NCBI GenBank assembly: GCA_031278115.1
Contig: JAITKZ010000069.1
Coordinates: forward strand, 1-7,800
DNA length: 7,800 nucleotides
Reading direction: 5' to 3'
DNA from: Endomicrobium sp.
GTDB taxonomy: Bacteria > Elusimicrobiota > Endomicrobiia > Endomicrobiales > Endomicrobiaceae
The notes under the pieces are model-generated. The model was not told the DNA's origin, did not search any database, and saw only the letters and a list, made by a program, of their open reading frames with translations. Numbering within the stretch: position 1 is the first letter of the stretch; each line of letters begins with the position of its first letter. Made by a program: the position numbers and the translations under genes. Below, piece after piece: positions 7,226-7,800 of the stretch.

Positions 7226-7260
7226 CGACCTATCCGAAAGTAGTTAGGCTGTTTTTTTTT
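7226..7260 (+). terminator. Possible decayed intrinsic terminator with T9 tract
   Basis: CCTA (7229-7232) pairs with TAGG (7245-7248). C7234-G7243 and C7226-G7251 can extend the stem, with mismatches between, over a GAAAGT loop. A run of nine T (7252-7260) follows at once. The T run and position suggest a terminator whose stem has lost pairs. No gene upstream explains what it would end. Confidence 0.4.
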
Positions 7261-7274
7261 GTTTGATTGCATTT

Positions 7275-7283
7275 TGGTACAAT
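7275..7283 (+). promoter_or_regulatory. Extended -10 promoter candidate
   Basis: TGG-TACAAT is a TGn extended -10 with a 5 of 6 match to TATAAT. There is no good -35 at 16-18 bases because that place is the T tract. It would give an RNA starting near 7290 that leads into the broken small gene at 7373. Confidence 0.3.
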
Positions 7284-7327
7284 TTATCTCGTTAGTAAGG
7301 TTCTTCTTATAACCCGCAAAAAAGATT

Positions 7328-7359
7328 TTGACATAAAAAATTATGCCATATTTTATGTC
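7328..7359 (+). promoter_or_regulatory. TTGACA promoter overlapping a 9-base palindrome
   Basis: A perfect -35 TTGACA (7328-7333), a 17-base spacer and TTTTAT (7351-7356, 4 of 6) make a plausible promoter. The same bases form a perfect inverted repeat, GACATAAAA (7330-7338) and TTTTATGTC (7351-7359), with a further short TATG/CATA inside. A palindrome covering both promoter boxes has the look of an operator for a dimeric regulator. It stands just ahead of the broken small gene and the restriction gene. Confidence 0.4.
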
Positions 7360-7372
7360 GTGAGGCTTTAAT

Positions 7373-7590
7373 ATGAAACTAAATAAAATTATCATTGAGA
7401 TAGCTTGTAATTCAGAAACCTGTAAAAATTAAAAAAGACGGGATTATTGTTTAAAAGCATAGCAGGCATTCTTGGGCTTGATAAGACATTAAAGATATAG
7501 AAAAAAGAAATACTAACATGCGAATGTGCAAAATGGTTTTATGAGTTATTACGAAAAGATAAGAAATTTAACAAAGAGCGTTCCTGTTGA
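7373..7590 (+). pseudogene. Broken small gene overlapping the restriction gene start; product not recognised
   Basis: ATG 7373 has a GAGG at 7362-7365 (7 bases away) and reads MKLNKIIIEIACNSETCK before a stop at 7430. Protein-like sequence then continues in other frames: KIKKDGII in the next frame, then GLLFKSIAGILGLDKTLKI, a TAG at 7498, and [20 protein letters not shown] up to TGA 7588. Loss of one A in the A5 run (7424-7428) and one base near the GGG (7440-7442) would join the pieces into ~71 residues with a single stop. FKSIAGILGLDK faintly resembles a helix-turn-helix, and there is a CxC pair. I do not recognise a family. Its last 50 bases overlap the restriction gene, a layout common for paired restriction-system genes, so it could be the remains of a regulator or of a methyltransferase tail. 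This is inference. Confidence 0.4.
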
Positions 7591-7800
7591 GATAATTAAT
7601 TTTTCAAAAGACAGAGAGCTTGCAAGAATACCGACGCAGGCTTCGTCAAATTTTATTACCAACAAAGAACAAGGCGATTGGGCTGAAAATTTAATAATCA
7701 GAGCAATCAACGAAAAATCTAAAAATTATGTGGCTGTTAAATATGGGAAATCAGATGATTTAGTGGCAGGCGAAGAAGGTTTTGACGAGTTCTTTCAGCA
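7541..7800 (+). CDS. Probable type II restriction endonuclease, AccI-like (3' end outside window)
   Basis: The first 86 residues are visible and the frame runs off the right edge. The stretch [21 protein letters not shown] (29-49), followed by [22 protein letters not shown] (63-84), resembles from memory the N-terminal part of AccI-type restriction endonucleases (GT^MKAC cutters). That attribution could not be checked by search. The catalytic acidic/Lys residues would mostly lie beyond the window, so activity cannot be judged. ATG 7541 has no clear SD; an in-frame GTG at 7526 (six codons including ATG) is possible, bounded by a stop at 7514. The gene starts inside the tail of the broken upstream frame. 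A companion methyltransferase is expected nearby and is not visible to the left, so it should lie to the right if the system works. Confidence 0.6.
   Translation, partial: MSYYEKIRNLTKSVPVEIINFSKDRELARIPTQASSNFITNKEQGDWAENLIIRAINEKSKNYVAVKYGKSDDLVAGEEGFDEFFQ

Larger units (their letters stand above)
6905..7372. other. AT-rich intergenic stretch without a recognisable gene
   Basis: No convincing gene is seen on either strand. The first ~110 bases hold hairpins and direct repeats. Bases ~7100-7225 are extremely AT-rich (mostly T and A runs). Very short frames with good SDs occur: a 15-codon frame from ATG 6912 (GAGG just before; MKDFGSEEVQKGEPF) and a 10-codon frame from TTG 7037 behind GGAGGAAG at 7026-7033. 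Both end quickly and match nothing I know; they look like gene remnants or chance. A GATTTTGGAA block occurs in both places (near 6918 and 7033), suggesting an old short duplication. Confidence 0.5.

Noticed and set aside
7293..7320. preQ1-I-like riboswitch (GGTT, loop, AACCC, then an A-rich tail)
   Set aside because: The stem is only four pairs, the loop and tail lack the conserved preQ1 positions, and no queuosine gene follows.
7192..7395. 67-codon minus-strand frame in the AT-rich region
   Set aside because: Translation is K/N/I/F-rich as expected of random AT-rich DNA, it crosses the T9 tract and the palindrome, and it matches no family I know.
6905..7540. CRISPR array or insertion-sequence ends
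   Set aside because: Repeats here are 8-11 bases, only two copies each, with no regular spacing, no transposase and no target-site duplication that I can see.

Overview
The window is AT-rich (GC roughly a third, by eye) and joins two different kinds of DNA. Bases 1 to about 6310 hold a compact, one-directional division and cell wall (dcw) cluster in the order murC (3' part), murB, ddl, ftsQ, ftsA, ftsZ, followed by pgeF. Bases 6310 to 7800 hold accessory DNA: a DUF1810 gene carrying an early stop codon, a long AT-rich stretch with hairpins, a broken small gene, and the start of what looks like an AccI-type restriction endonuclease.

The organism is a peptidoglycan-making bacterium. Low GC, a Gram-negative-like murC-murB-ddl-ftsQAZ order, a short FtsZ linker, and inactivated genes beside a restriction gene would all fit an Elusimicrobia/Endomicrobium-like lineage (the termite-gut flagellate symbionts). 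This is inference from gene content and style; no rRNA or other marker is present to confirm it.

The first six genes act together. MurC and MurB are cytoplasmic steps of peptidoglycan precursor synthesis (adding L-Ala to UDP-MurNAc, and making UDP-MurNAc). Ddl supplies the D-Ala-D-Ala end of the stem peptide. FtsZ forms the cytoplasmic ring, FtsA ties it to the membrane, and FtsQ links the ring to the periplasmic divisome. PgeF removes wrongly built precursors in which L-Ser replaces L-Ala, so it belongs functionally with MurC. Genes are spaced by -35 to +49 bases, several Shine-Dalgarno (SD) sites sit inside the preceding gene, and no terminator interrupts the run, so murC to ftsZ looks like one transcription unit. 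pgeF follows after 70 bases with a poor SD.

The most interesting parts are in the last 1.5 kb. The DUF1810 gene is intact except for a TAG at its third codon. A pair of alternative hairpins shares one left arm just behind it. A broken reading frame, recoverable by two one-base shifts and one stop, overlaps the start of the restriction gene. I see no clearly new system. The best candidate for follow-up is the restriction locus, which runs off the right edge of the window.
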